Source: a bacterium (GTDB taxonomy: Bacteria; Krumholzibacteriota; Krumholzibacteriia; LZORAL124-64-63). Taken from it: a stretch of DNA of 64,000 nt. Below are positions 9,471-17,988 of this stretch, piece by piece. The position numbers were made by a program, and so were the translations under genes. How positions within the stretch are numbered: position 1 is the first letter of the stretch; every line of letters begins with the position of its first letter. Below the pieces are notes generated by a model. It did not search any database, was not told the origin of the DNA, and saw nothing but the letters and a program-made list of their open reading frames with translations. The stretch spans positions 1 through 64,000 of the forward strand of contig JAAEQC010000142.1 in the NCBI GenBank assembly GCA_024231905.1, read 5' to 3'.

Positions 9471-9920
9471 ATGCTGAAGCTGAACAACATCGGTGCGCCC
9501 AAGGGTGTCAACCGGGACAAGAAGCGGCGTGGCCGCGGTCCGGGCTCCGGCCAGGGTAAGACCGGTGGTCGCGGGCACAAGGGCCAGAAGGCCCGCTCCG
9601 GCGGCGGCATCCCGCCCTGGTTCGAGGGTGGACAGATGCCCCTGAACCGGCGGCTGCCCAAGCGTGGTTTCACCAACATCTTCAAGAAGCATTACCAGCT
9701 GGTGAACCTGGATGAGCTCGAGGCCCGCTTCGAGGCCGACGCCAAGGTCGACGCTTCGGCGCTGGCCGCGGCGGGGCTCATCAAGTACGCCGACCGGCCG
9801 GTCAAGCTTCTCGGTCGCGGCGCTGTCGCCAAGGCCCTGCAGGTCGAGGTGGACAAGGCGAGCAAGGCGGCCGTGGCCGCTGTCGAGGCGGCCGGTGGCG
9901 CCGTCACGGTCAAGGGCTGA
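9471..9920 (+). CDS. rplO: 50S ribosomal protein L15
   Basis: L15, 149 residues, a late assembly protein. The glycine/lysine-rich N-terminal arm (KRRGRGPGSGQGKTGGRGHKGQKAR region) and GGQMPLNRRLPKRGF motif are clear. It is followed by secY after a 38-nt spacer. Confidence 0.96.
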   Translation: MLKLNNIGAPKGVNRDKKRRGRGPGSGQGKTGGRGHKGQKARSGGGIPPWFEGGQMPLNRRLPKRGFTNIFKKHYQLVNLDELEARFEADAKVDASALAAAGLIKYADRPVKLLGRGAVAKALQVEVDKASKAAVAAVEAAGGAVTVKG

Positions 9921-9958
9921 GGGTTCGACGAGGGTCTCCAGAAAAAGGAAGCACCGCT

Positions 9959-11263
9959 TTGAACATCACCAGCAGTTACCAAAGCATGTTCCGGATCCCG
10001 GAGTTGAAGCGCCGGATCCTGTTCACGGCCATGATCCTGCTGATCTACCGGCTGGGTGGTCATATCCCCACGCCGGGTATCAACCGGGCCGCCCTGGCCC
10101 AGTTCTTCGAGTCCCAGTCGGGCTCGCTCATGGGCCTGTACGACATGTTCTCGGGCGGCAACCTGAGCCAGGCCACGATTTTCGCCCTCGGGATCATGCC
10201 CTACATCAGCGCCTCGATCATCTTCCAGCTTCTCCAGGCGGTCGTGCCGTACTTCGAGAAGCTGGCCAAGGAAGGCGAAGAGGGGCGTAAGAAGATCAAC
10301 CAGTACTCGCGACTGGCGACGGTGGGCCTGGCACTGATCCAGAGCTTCACCATGGCCGCGACCATCGAGCAGATGGGCGGCGGCATCGTCACCAGCCCGG
10401 GTCTGGCCTTCAAGCTGTTGACGGCCATCACGTTGACTGCGGGAACCATCTTCGTCATGTGGCTGGGTGAGCAGATCACCGAGCGGGGTATCGGCAACGG
10501 CATCTCGCTGATCATCTTCATCGGCATCGTGGCGCGGTACCCGACGGACATCCTGAACACGGGGCAGCAACTGGCCAGCGGCGACATGCACATCATCAAG
10601 GCCCTGCTCATCGGCGCGTTCATGCTCCTGGTCGTCGCGGGCATCATCGCCATTACCCAAGGGCAGAGGAAGATACCGGTCCAGTACGCCAAGAAGATCG
10701 TGGGACGGCGCGTCTACGGGGGCGCCAACACGCACATCCCGCTGAAGGTGAACACCGCCGGCGTGATCCCCATCATCTTCGCCCAGTCGATCATCATGTT
10801 CCCGGGCACACTGGGGCAGATCTTCCCGGACAGCGGTTTCTTCACCATGCTGAGCATGGCGTTCCGTCCGCCCCACCCGGTGTACGTACTCGTCTACTCG
10901 GCTCTGATCATCCTGTTCGCCTACTTCTACACCGCGGTGATCCTGAATCCGGTGGACCTGGCGGACAACATGAAGAAGAACAGCGGCTTCATCCCGGGCG
11001 TGCGGCCGGGCAAGAAGACCGCCGAATACATCGATCGCGTGCTGACGCGGGTCACGCTGCCGGGAGCCGTGTTCCTGGCGTTGATCGCCATTCTGCCGGA
11101 CATGATGATCGCCCTGTTGCGCGTGCCGTTCTACTTCGGCGGCACAGGGTTGCTCATCGTCGTCGGTGTGGCGTTGGACACGTTACAGCAGATCGAGTCG
11201 CACCTGGTCATGCGCCACTACGACGGCTTCATGACCAAGGGGCGCCTGCGGGCCCGGAGGTAG
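9959..11263 (+). CDS. secY: Protein translocase subunit SecY
   Basis: SecY, 434 residues, the pore of the Sec translocon in the inner membrane. Ten hydrophobic helices can be read. The family motifs RLGGHIPTPGI near the N-terminus and GGTGLLIVVGVALDT near the C-terminus are present. The start is TTG 9959 after AAAAAGGAAG. adk, often the next gene, is absent here and map follows. Confidence 0.97.
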   Translation: MNITSSYQSMFRIPELKRRILFTAMILLIYRLGGHIPTPGINRAALAQFFESQSGSLMGLYDMFSGGNLSQATIFALGIMPYISASIIFQLLQAVVPYFEKLAKEGEEGRKKINQYSRLATVGLALIQSFTMAATIEQMGGGIVTSPGLAFKLLTAITLTAGTIFVMWLGEQITERGIGNGISLIIFIGIVARYPTDILNTGQQLASGDMHIIKALLIGAFMLLVVAGIIAITQGQRKIPVQYAKKIVGRRVYGGANTHIPLKVNTAGVIPIIFAQSIIMFPGTLGQIFPDSGFFTMLSMAFRPPHPVYVLVYSALIILFAYFYTAVILNPVDLADNMKKNSGFIPGVRPGKKTAEYIDRVLTRVTLPGAVFLALIAILPDMMIALLRVPFYFGGTGLLIVVGVALDTLQQIESHLVMRHYDGFMTKGRLRARR

Positions 11264-11310
11264 CGACGTGACGTGGGGGACACCCGGTGCCGCAAGGCGA
11301 AGGAGCGCGG

Positions 11311-12099
11311 GTGTCCGTGGCTAGACGGAGCATCAAACTGAAGTCGGCCGAGCAGGTTGACAAAATGCAGGCCAGCGCCGACATTTTGGCTTCGGTTTTT
11401 CTCGAGATCCGCGACCTGGTCCGCCCCGGCGTGACCACGGGGGAATTGGATCTCGCCATCGAGGCCAAGATACGGGATGCCGGTTGTGTCCCCTCCTTCA
11501 AGGGGTATCAGGGGTTTCCGGCGTCTGCTTGCATATCGGTCAACGAGGAAGTGGTGCACGGCATCCCCGGTGAGCGGGTTCTGCGCGACGGGGACATCGT
11601 CGGCATCGACATCGGCCTGATCAAGGACGGATGGCACGCCGATTCGGCGGAGACGCTGACGGTGGGCCAGATCGACGACGAGGCGGACCGGCTCCTCAGG
11701 GTGACCCGGGAGTGTCTCGAACGGGGCATTGCGGCCATCGAACCGGGCAAGCGGATTTCCGCAATCGGCACGGTGATCGAGGAGCACGCACGGTCCCACG
11801 GCTTTTCGGTGGTCGAGTCCCTGGTGGGACACGGCATCGGCCGGAACCTGCACGAAGATCCGCAGGTGCCGAACTTCCGGTGCTACACCATGCCCGATCC
11901 CGTCATGGAGGAGGGCCTGGTCATCGCCATCGAGCCGATGATCAACGCCGGGACCAAGCGGATCGTCACCGACCGCGACGAGTGGACGATCCTGACGGCT
12001 GACCGTAGCCTTTCGGCCCACTACGAGCACACGGTGGCCGTGACGGCGGATGGTCCGCGGGTGTTGACGAAACGCGGCGAAGGGGTCGCGTTCTTCTGA
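11311..12099 (+). CDS. map: Type I methionine aminopeptidase
   Basis: Removes initiator methionine from new proteins. In the 262-residue form the five metal ligands are D100, D111, H174, E208 and E239, and the substrate-side H83 is present. AGGAG at 11301-11305 supports GTG 11311, though GTG 11317 or an upstream GTG at 11287 are possible. It is the bacterial type without an N-terminal zinc finger. It lies between secY and infA, as in many non-proteobacteria. Confidence 0.95.
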   Translation: MSVARRSIKLKSAEQVDKMQASADILASVFLEIRDLVRPGVTTGELDLAIEAKIRDAGCVPSFKGYQGFPASACISVNEEVVHGIPGERVLRDGDIVGIDIGLIKDGWHADSAETLTVGQIDDEADRLLRVTRECLERGIAAIEPGKRISAIGTVIEEHARSHGFSVVESLVGHGIGRNLHEDPQVPNFRCYTMPDPVMEEGLVIAIEPMINAGTKRIVTDRDEWTILTADRSLSAHYEHTVAVTADGPRVLTKRGEGVAFF

Positions 12100-12140
12100 C
12101 GGAGTCGACGGCACAGCAGCAGACGAGCTTGGAGGACAGG

Positions 12141-12359
12141 ATGGCCAAGGAAGAAGGAATCAGCGTAGAGGGAACGGTCGTAGAGGCCCTGCCCAACGCC
12201 ATGTTCCGGGTCGAGCTGGAGAACAAGCACGTCGTGCTCGCGCACGTATCGGGCAAGATGCGCATGCATTTCATTCGCATCCTGCCGGGAGACAAGGTGA
12301 CGGTCGAACTGTCCCCGTACGATCTGACACGGGGCCGGATCACGTACCGTTACAAGTAG
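12141..12359 (+). CDS. infA: Translation initiation factor IF-1
   Basis: IF-1, 72 residues, an S1/OB-fold protein that blocks the A site during initiation. It begins [13 protein letters not shown] and contains [20 protein letters not shown] and [15 protein letters not shown] 12141 follows GGAGG at 12131-12135. The in-frame TTG at 12129 would overlap that site. Confidence 0.97.
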   Translation: MAKEEGISVEGTVVEALPNAMFRVELENKHVVLAHVSGKMRMHFIRILPGDKVTVELSPYDLTRGRITYRYK

Positions 12360-12402
12360 GGCGGACACCGCCGGCAACGGCGGCACCGCAGGAGGCAGCA
12401 GC

Positions 12403-12516
12403 ATGAAGGTCCGCAGTTCGGTCAAGAAGATGTGCCCGAAATGCAAGATGATTAGGCGCAAGGGCGTCGTGCGTGTGATCTGTGTCACGCGGCGGCACAA
12501 CCAGCGTCAGGGCTAA
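12403..12516 (+). CDS. rpmJ: 50S ribosomal protein L36
   Basis: L36, 37 residues, starting [19 protein letters not shown] and ending RRHNQRQG. The zinc site C11, C14, C27, H32 is complete. GGAGG at 12391-12395 precedes the ATG. It is a short gene that automated length cut-offs can miss. Confidence 0.97.
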   Translation: MKVRSSVKKMCPKCKMIRRKGVVRVICVTRRHNQRQG

Positions 12517-12583
12517 GACAATCCCGTAAGGGAGGCCGTTTGCGGCGAGTCCGCGGCGGCGGTCCGACAGGACGAAAGGAGCC

Positions 12584-12955
12584 ATGGTGGCACGCATTGC
12601 CGGTGTGGACATTCCCAACAACAAGAGGATCTCGACCTCGCTCACGTACATCTTCGGCATCGGTGACCACCGGGCCATAGAGATCTGTACGAAGACGAAG
12701 ATCGATCCGGAGACGAAGACCCGCGACCTGACCGAGGAGCAGACGCGCTCGATCATCGGTATCCTGGACAAGGAATACCAGGTCGAGGGTACGCTGCGGA
12801 CCGAGGTCGCCATGAACATCCAGCGCCTGATGGACATCGGGTGCTACCGGGGTCTGCGGCATCGGCGCAAGCTGCCCTGCCGAGGCCAGAACACCAAGAA
12901 CAATGCTCGTACCCGTAAGGGCCCCAAGGCCCGTCCCGGTGGCAAGAAGAAGTAG
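12584..12955 (+). CDS. rpsM: 30S ribosomal protein S13
   Basis: S13, 123 residues, at the head of the 30S where it touches L5 and P-site tRNA. It has [25 protein letters not shown] and the C-terminal [24 protein letters not shown] signature. GAAAGGAGCC precedes ATG 12584. It opens the alpha-operon part. Confidence 0.96.
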   Translation: MVARIAGVDIPNNKRISTSLTYIFGIGDHRAIEICTKTKIDPETKTRDLTEEQTRSIIGILDKEYQVEGTLRTEVAMNIQRLMDIGCYRGLRHRRKLPCRGQNTKNNARTRKGPKARPGGKKK

Positions 12956-12981
12956 GATCGTAAGGGTCCAGGAGGTTCGAA

Positions 12982-13383
12982 GTGGCTAACGCCAAGGACA
13001 AGCGGGGCAAGGCGAAGAAGTCCAAGAAGAAGCTGGACTCCGTGGGCGTCGCCCACGTGAAGAGCAGCTTCAACAACACACTCATCACCATGACCGACCT
13101 GCAGGGCAACGTGATCACGTGGTCCAGCGGCGGGCACCAGGGCCGTTACAAGGGCAGCCGCAAGAGCACGGCCTTTGCCGCGCAGCTGGCAGCCCGGTTC
13201 TGCGCCCAGGAAGTCATCCAGGGCGGCATGCGCAAGGTCGAGGTGTGGGTGAAGGGCCCGGGTTCCGGTCGCGAAGCAGCGATCCGTAGCCTCAAGGCCG
13301 AGGGTCTCGAAGTGACCCGTATCAAGGACTGCACCGCCATTCCGCACAACGGTTGCCGGCCCAAGAAGCGCCGTCGGCTGTAG
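12982..13383 (+). CDS. rpsK: 30S ribosomal protein S11
   Basis: S11, 133 residues, on the 30S platform. It has the [19 protein letters not shown] region, the [10 protein letters not shown] motif and terminal [14 protein letters not shown]. The start is GTG 12982, placed by AGGAGGTTCGAA. The N-terminus is somewhat long and lysine-rich. Confidence 0.96.
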   Translation: MANAKDKRGKAKKSKKKLDSVGVAHVKSSFNNTLITMTDLQGNVITWSSGGHQGRYKGSRKSTAFAAQLAARFCAQEVIQGGMRKVEVWVKGPGSGREAAIRSLKAEGLEVTRIKDCTAIPHNGCRPKKRRRL

Positions 13384-13384
13384 G

Positions 13385-13392
13385 TTTTTTTT
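13385..13392 (+). other. T8 tract between rpsK and rpsD
   Basis: Eight consecutive T occur 1 nt after the rpsK stop codon and its following G. A weak upstream stem could form from GCCG and CGGC around 13350-13380. In a G+C-rich genome a T8 run is rare. It could act as a weak or conditional terminator or pause site in the 59-nt rpsK-rpsD gap. Function is not shown. Confidence 0.35.
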
Positions 13393-13442
13393 CATGGTGG
13401 CGCGGCGCTTGAGAGCCGTGAGCCGCCGGGAGGTTCGTTTCA

Positions 13443-14072
13443 ATGGCAAGGTACACCGAGGCGAAGTGCAAGCTTTGCCGGCGTGAGGGGATGAAGCTGT
13501 TTCTCAAGGGCGAGCGCTGTTACAGCAGCAGCTGCGCCATGGAGCGCCGGCCCTACGGGCCCGGCGAGCATGGCCGTCGCCGTGGGCGTAAACCCTCGGA
13601 CTACAAACTTCAGCTTCGTGAGAAGCAGAAGGTCCGTTCGATCTACGGCGTGCTCGAACGCCAGTTCCGTCTCTATTTCGCAGAGGCGAATCGGCGCAAG
13701 GGTGCGACAGGCGAGAACCTCTTCAACCTCCTCGAGAAGCGGCTCGACAACGTCATCTACCGCCTGGGCTTCGCACCGTCCCGCTCGTCGGCACGGCAGC
13801 TGATCCGGCACAAGCACGTGCTGGTCGAGGGCGACGTCTGCGACATCCCCAGCCGCCAGATGCGGGTGGGCCAGACGGTGAGTATCCGCACCAAGAGCCA
13901 GAACATCCCGCAGGTCGTGCAGTCCCTCAAGGACAATGCCAAGCGCGATCGCCTGCCGTTCGTGGAGGCGGACGACAAGAAGCTGGAAGGCCGACTGCTG
14001 TCCGAGCCCCAGCTGAGCGATCTGCCCATCCCGATCCAGGAGAACCTGATCGTGGAGCTCTACTCGAAGTAG
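13443..14072 (+). CDS. rpsD: 30S ribosomal protein S4 (zinc-type)
   Basis: S4, 209 residues, nucleates 30S assembly and represses the alpha operon in several bacteria. N-terminal cysteines C9, C12, C26 and C31 form the C+ zinc site. The S4 RNA-binding domain follows (LDNVIYRLGFAPSRSSARQLIRHKHVLVEG region). GGGAGGTTCG precedes ATG 13443. Confidence 0.96.
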   Translation: MARYTEAKCKLCRREGMKLFLKGERCYSSSCAMERRPYGPGEHGRRRGRKPSDYKLQLREKQKVRSIYGVLERQFRLYFAEANRRKGATGENLFNLLEKRLDNVIYRLGFAPSRSSARQLIRHKHVLVEGDVCDIPSRQMRVGQTVSIRTKSQNIPQVVQSLKDNAKRDRLPFVEADDKKLEGRLLSEPQLSDLPIPIQENLIVELYSK

Positions 14073-14100
14073 TGACGTTTGTCGAAGGGATGGAGACTGT

Positions 14101-15099
14101 ATGAAGTGGGTCAACATGATGATGCCCGAGGGCGTGACGGTGGTGGCGGATACCCGCACCGATACCTACGCCGAGCTCGAGATCGCGCCCCTGGAGCGCG
14201 GTTTCGGCCACACCCTGGGCAACGCGCTGCGGCGCACTCTGCTGAATTCGATCCACGGTCACGGCATCACCGCCGTCCAGATCGACGGCATCAAGCACGA
14301 GTTGAGCACCCTGCCCAACGTCCTGGAGGACGTGACGGACATCGTCCTGAACACCAAGGGCGTCGTGTTCAACCTGACGGACATGCCCAGTGGCTGGGTG
14401 ACCGTCGCCGCCACGGGCCCGGGCGTTGTGAACGCCGGCCTGGTCGAGGGTCCGCCCGAGATGGAGATCGCCAACCCGGATCACGTGATCTGCACGTTGA
14501 CCGAGAACGGCGACTTCGGCGCCCGCATGTACGTGGACACGAGCCGAGGCTACGTGGACCGCGAGAATCACGTGATCCCGGATGAGGTCATCGGCGTCAT
14601 CCGCATGGACACGAACTTCTCGCCGGTGCGCCAGGTCAGCTTCCGGGTGGAGGACACCCGCGTCGGCCAGCGCACGGACTACGATAAGCTGATCGTCGGC
14701 ATCACCACCAACGGTGCGGTACGTCCCGAGGACGCCGTGGCCTTCGCCGCGAAACTCCTCAAGGACCAGCTCCAGCTGTTCATCAACTTCGACGAGGCGC
14801 CCATCGACGCCCAGGAGACCGAGGTGAACGAGGAGCAGGAGCGCCTGGTGGAGCTGCTGTCGCGGAACGTGGAAGAGCTCGAACTGTCGGTGCGGTCGGC
14901 CAACTGTCTGAAGTCCGGTCACATCAAGACGCTGTTCGATCTTGTCACCAAGAGCGAGCAGGAGATGCTCAAGTTCCGCAACTTCGGTCGCAAGAGCCTG
15001 AACGAGATCGGCGAGATCCTCGAGGGCATGGAGTTGCAGTTCGGTATGGCTTTCGACCCCGAGGTCGTCGGCCGGATCAGGGAAAACGCCGGCGAGTAG
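14101..15099 (+). CDS. rpoA: RNA polymerase alpha subunit
   Basis: Alpha subunit, 332 residues. The N-terminal dimerisation domain carries PLERGFGHTLGNALRRTLL and the C-terminal domain carries the helix-hairpin-helix pair (RSANCLKSGHIKTLFDLV and FGRKSLNEIGEIL) that binds UP elements and activators. ATG 14101 is preceded by a GGAG. It lies between rpsD and rplQ as usual. Confidence 0.97.
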   Translation: MKWVNMMMPEGVTVVADTRTDTYAELEIAPLERGFGHTLGNALRRTLLNSIHGHGITAVQIDGIKHELSTLPNVLEDVTDIVLNTKGVVFNLTDMPSGWVTVAATGPGVVNAGLVEGPPEMEIANPDHVICTLTENGDFGARMYVDTSRGYVDRENHVIPDEVIGVIRMDTNFSPVRQVSFRVEDTRVGQRTDYDKLIVGITTNGAVRPEDAVAFAAKLLKDQLQLFINFDEAPIDAQETEVNEEQERLVELLSRNVEELELSVRSANCLKSGHIKTLFDLVTKSEQEMLKFRNFGRKSLNEIGEILEGMELQFGMAFDPEVVGRIRENAGE

Positions 15100-15160
15100 C
15101 CGCACACGCGTCGGCACCGGGTCACACCGGACGGCGTTCCGATAAAGGATGGATTGAGTC

Positions 15161-15706
15161 ATGCGACACAACGTCAGCGGCCGCAAGCTGAACCGCACCA
15201 CGGCCCACCGCAAGGCGCTCTACCGCAACCTGGTCACGGCGCTGATCAAGCATGAGCGCATCGAGACCACGGTGCCCAAGGCCAAGGAGGCGCGCTCCCT
15301 GGCCGAGAAGCTGATCACCTTCGCCAAACGGGGTGATCTGCACGCGAGGCGCCAGGCGGCCCGCAAGATCAACGAGCCCGCAGTGCTGCAGAAGCTGTTC
15401 GACGAGATCGGTCCCCGTTACGCGGACCGTCCCGGTGGCTACACGCGCATCCTCCGCCTGGGCGCGCGGCGCGGCGACAACGCCGAGTTGGCCCTGCTCG
15501 AGCTGGTGGACGGCAGCCCGCGGCCCAAGGTGAAGGACTCCCTCAAGCGCAAGCGTGCCCGCCGCGTCCTCGAGGCCGAGGAGAAGGCGGAGGCCAAGGC
15601 CGCCCTGGCCGAGGCCGCGGAGACGACCGAGGAGACCACCGAGGAGGCTCCCGCCGAGGAAGCCGCCCCGGAGACGGATGAGGACGAGGAGAAGCAGCAG
15701 GACTGA
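15161..15706 (+). CDS. rplQ: 50S ribosomal protein L17 with acidic C-terminal tail
   Basis: L17, 181 residues. The core of about 120 residues begins [20 protein letters not shown] and has the [16 protein letters not shown] motif. A C-terminal tail of about 55 residues rich in Ala, Glu and Thr follows. Such tails occur in some FCB and actinobacterial L17 proteins. It is the last gene of the ribosomal superoperon. Confidence 0.96.
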   Translation: MRHNVSGRKLNRTTAHRKALYRNLVTALIKHERIETTVPKAKEARSLAEKLITFAKRGDLHARRQAARKINEPAVLQKLFDEIGPRYADRPGGYTRILRLGARRGDNAELALLELVDGSPRPKVKDSLKRKRARRVLEAEEKAEAKAALAEAAETTEETTEEAPAEEAAPETDEDEEKQQD

Positions 15707-15795
15707 CAATCCATCCGCTGCCGGCGCCTCCGGGGTGGACCGGTCCCGACCGGATCGCCCGACCGAAACCGCCGACAGCGCTCGTCCCGCAACGC

Positions 15796-15822
15796 AGGCT
15801 CCCCGGTTCCGCCGGGGAGCCT
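15796..15822 (+). terminator. Rho-independent terminator after rplQ
   Basis: AGGCTCCCCGG (15796-15806) and CCGGGGAGCCT (15812-15822) form a perfect 11-bp stem with a TTCCG loop, followed by GTTCCTTTTCC. This ends the ribosomal superoperon before fabH. Confidence 0.85.
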
Positions 15823-15870
15823 GTTCCTTTTCCGCCGTCCGACCGGCGCCGCCGGCCCGCGCATCCAACC

Positions 15871-15899
15871 TTGATCCCCCCCGGGGGATCGCCTAACTT
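15871..15899 (+). promoter_or_regulatory. Candidate fabH promoter with inverted repeats
   Basis: TTGATC (15871-15876) and TAACTT (15894-15899) are spaced 17 nt. The spacer holds the inverted repeat GATCCCCC-CC-GGGGGATC (15873-15890). A second inverted repeat, CGGTGA-TC-TCACCG (15903-15916), lies at the expected transcription start. The -10 match is poor. The two palindromes could be operators for a lipid regulator, which is an inference. Confidence 0.35.
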
Positions 15900-15979
15900 G
15901 ACCGGTGATCTCACCGTGAACGGGCGGCCCGGTCCCACGGCGGCGCCGATCCACCGCCCTTCCACCCCGGAGGAACTCC

Positions 15980-16987
15980 ATGGCAGCAAGGACGCTCTAT
16001 ACCGCCGGCATCACCGGCGTGGGGATGAGCTTTCCCGAGAAACGGCTAACCAACGCCGAACTCGAGAAGATCGTCGAGACCAATGACGAGTGGATCGTCG
16101 AGCGCACGGGCATCAAGGAGCGGCGCATCGCCGAGAAGGGCGTCGGCGCCTCCTTCCACGGGGCCAAGGCCGCAGAACAGGCTCTCGAGCACGCGGGACT
16201 GACCCCGTCCGACGTGGACCTGATCATCGTGCCGACGGTCACGCCGGACATGCTCTTCCCGGCCACCGCCTGCATCATCCAGAACATACTGGGCGCGGAC
16301 AAGGCCTGGGGCTTCGACCTGGAGGCCGCCTGCAGCGGCTTCGTCTTCGCCCTGCAGAATGCCCGGGCCCAGGTGGAGACCGGTTTCGCCAAGCGCGTGC
16401 TGGTCATCGGCACCGAGGTCATGTCGTCCATCGTGGACTGGACAGACCGCAACACCTGCATCCTCTTCGGGGACGGCGCCGGTGCGGTGGTCGTCGAGCG
16501 CGTGGACGAGGCCCGCGGCGGGATCATGGATTCCATCCTGCACATCGACGGTTCCGGTGGTAGGTTGTTGAAGATGGATGGTGGCGGCAGCCGCATGCCG
16601 GCCACGGCCGAGAGCGTGGCGGCCGGCGCCCACTTCATCTTCCAGGAGGGCCGCGAGGTCTACAAACGCGCGGTCAAAGGCATGGCCGGGGTGACAGCGG
16701 AGATCGTGGAGAAAAACGGCTACACCGGCCAGGACGTGGATCTCTTCGTGCCCCACCAGGCCAACATCCGCATCATCGAGGCGGCCCAGCGCCGCGTGGG
16801 GTTGGAGGACAAGCAGGTGGGTATCACAATCGACCGCTTCGGCAACACGACCTCGGCCAGCATCCCCTCCTGTCTGAAGGTGGCGCTGGACGACGGGCGC
16901 CTGCAAGAGGGCAGCCTGGTGGTGGTCTGCAGTTTCGGGGCCGGGTTCACCTGGGGGGCTTCCATCCTCCGCTGGACGGCTCCTTGA
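15980..16987 (+). CDS. fabH: Beta-ketoacyl-ACP synthase III
   Basis: Condenses acetyl-CoA with malonyl-ACP to begin fatty-acid elongation. In this 335-residue protein the catalytic triad is C118 (in AACSG), H259 (in VPHQAN) and N289 (in GNTTSAS). GGAGGAACTCC precedes ATG 15980. The usual fab partners (plsX, fabD) are not adjacent. An ABC transporter gene follows 14 nt later and could be cotranscribed. Confidence 0.95.
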   Translation: MAARTLYTAGITGVGMSFPEKRLTNAELEKIVETNDEWIVERTGIKERRIAEKGVGASFHGAKAAEQALEHAGLTPSDVDLIIVPTVTPDMLFPATACIIQNILGADKAWGFDLEAACSGFVFALQNARAQVETGFAKRVLVIGTEVMSSIVDWTDRNTCILFGDGAGAVVVERVDEARGGIMDSILHIDGSGGRLLKMDGGGSRMPATAESVAAGAHFIFQEGREVYKRAVKGMAGVTAEIVEKNGYTGQDVDLFVPHQANIRIIEAAQRRVGLEDKQVGITIDRFGNTTSASIPSCLKVALDDGRLQEGSLVVVCSFGAGFTWGASILRWTAP

Positions 16988-17001
16988 ACCATGGGTGAAC
17001 G

Positions 17002-17988
17002 ATGATCCGAGTCGAAGGACTGACCAAGCGCTACGGTGACGTCCTGGCGCTGGATGACGTGTCCTTCACGGTCGAGGCCGGGGAGATCGTCGGCTTCCTG
17101 GGCCCCAACGGGGCCGGCAAATCCACCGCCATGAAGATCATCACCGGCTCGCTGGCGCCCACTGCGGGCGCCGCCGTGGTGGCCGATCATGATCTCCTGG
17201 ACGACGCTCTGGCCGTGCGCCGCCGCGTGGGCTTCATGCCCGAACAAGTGGCCCTCTACCCCGACGAGACCGTGGCCTCGGTTCTCGACTTCGTGGCCGA
17301 ACTGAAGGGCGTGCCCGCTGCCCGGCGGGTGGAACACCTGGGGCGGATCGTCGAGTCCACGGGCCTGGTCGGCGTCCGACGCAAACTCGTGGGTGCCCTC
17401 AGCCACGGCTACCGTAAGCGCCTCGGCCTGGCCCAGGCCCTGATCGGCGACCCGGACGTGCTTGTCCTCGACGAACCCACCAGCGGCCTCGATCCCCACC
17501 AGATCGTCGAGTTCCGCGAGCTCGTGCGCGGCTTTGGCGGCGAGCGCTCGGTCCTCCTGAGCAGCCACATCCTGTCGGAGATCTCCGCTGTCTGCGGGCG
17601 CGTACTCATTCTCAAGGAAGGCCGGTTGGTGGCCGAGGAGTCCGCCGCGGGCCTGGCTGGTGACGGTGACCGGGTGATCCTGTCCTGGGACGGCGACTGG
17701 GAAGCCGTTGCGACGGCCCTGCGCACGGTGGCCGGGGTGGACTCGGTGACGATCACCGATGCGGGGGCCGAGGTGTCCATCGCCGGCAACCCGGTGGAGG
17801 TGCGGCCGCGGCTGGTGGAGTCGGTGCTGGCCGCCGGCGGCCGGTTGCAGAACATTCAGGACCGGGGCCCCAGCCTGGAGGATCTCTTCCTGCGCCTGAC
17901 CGGCGTGGAGGCCGACCTGCAGGTGCCTGCCGACACGGATTCACCCGCCGCCGCGGACCCGCCCGCCCGGCCGGAGGAGCGCTCATGA
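17002..17988 (+). CDS. ABC transporter ATP-binding protein (GldA-like)
   Basis: A 328-residue ATPase with Walker A GPNGAGKST at 34-42, the signature region LSHGYRKRLGLAQAL and Walker B VLVLDEPTSGLDP. About 90 residues after the core are typical of ABC-2 type exporters. It overlaps the next gene by 4 nt (ATGA), a GldF-GldG-like membrane fusion, so it is most like the GldA subunit of the gliding-associated ABC system. Gliding itself cannot be concluded, since this cassette also occurs in non-gliding bacteria. Confidence 0.88.
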   Translation: MIRVEGLTKRYGDVLALDDVSFTVEAGEIVGFLGPNGAGKSTAMKIITGSLAPTAGAAVVADHDLLDDALAVRRRVGFMPEQVALYPDETVASVLDFVAELKGVPAARRVEHLGRIVESTGLVGVRRKLVGALSHGYRKRLGLAQALIGDPDVLVLDEPTSGLDPHQIVEFRELVRGFGGERSVLLSSHILSEISAVCGRVLILKEGRLVAEESAAGLAGDGDRVILSWDGDWEAVATALRTVAGVDSVTITDAGAEVSIAGNPVEVRPRLVESVLAAGGRLQNIQDRGPSLEDLFLRLTGVEADLQVPADTDSPAAADPPARPEERS

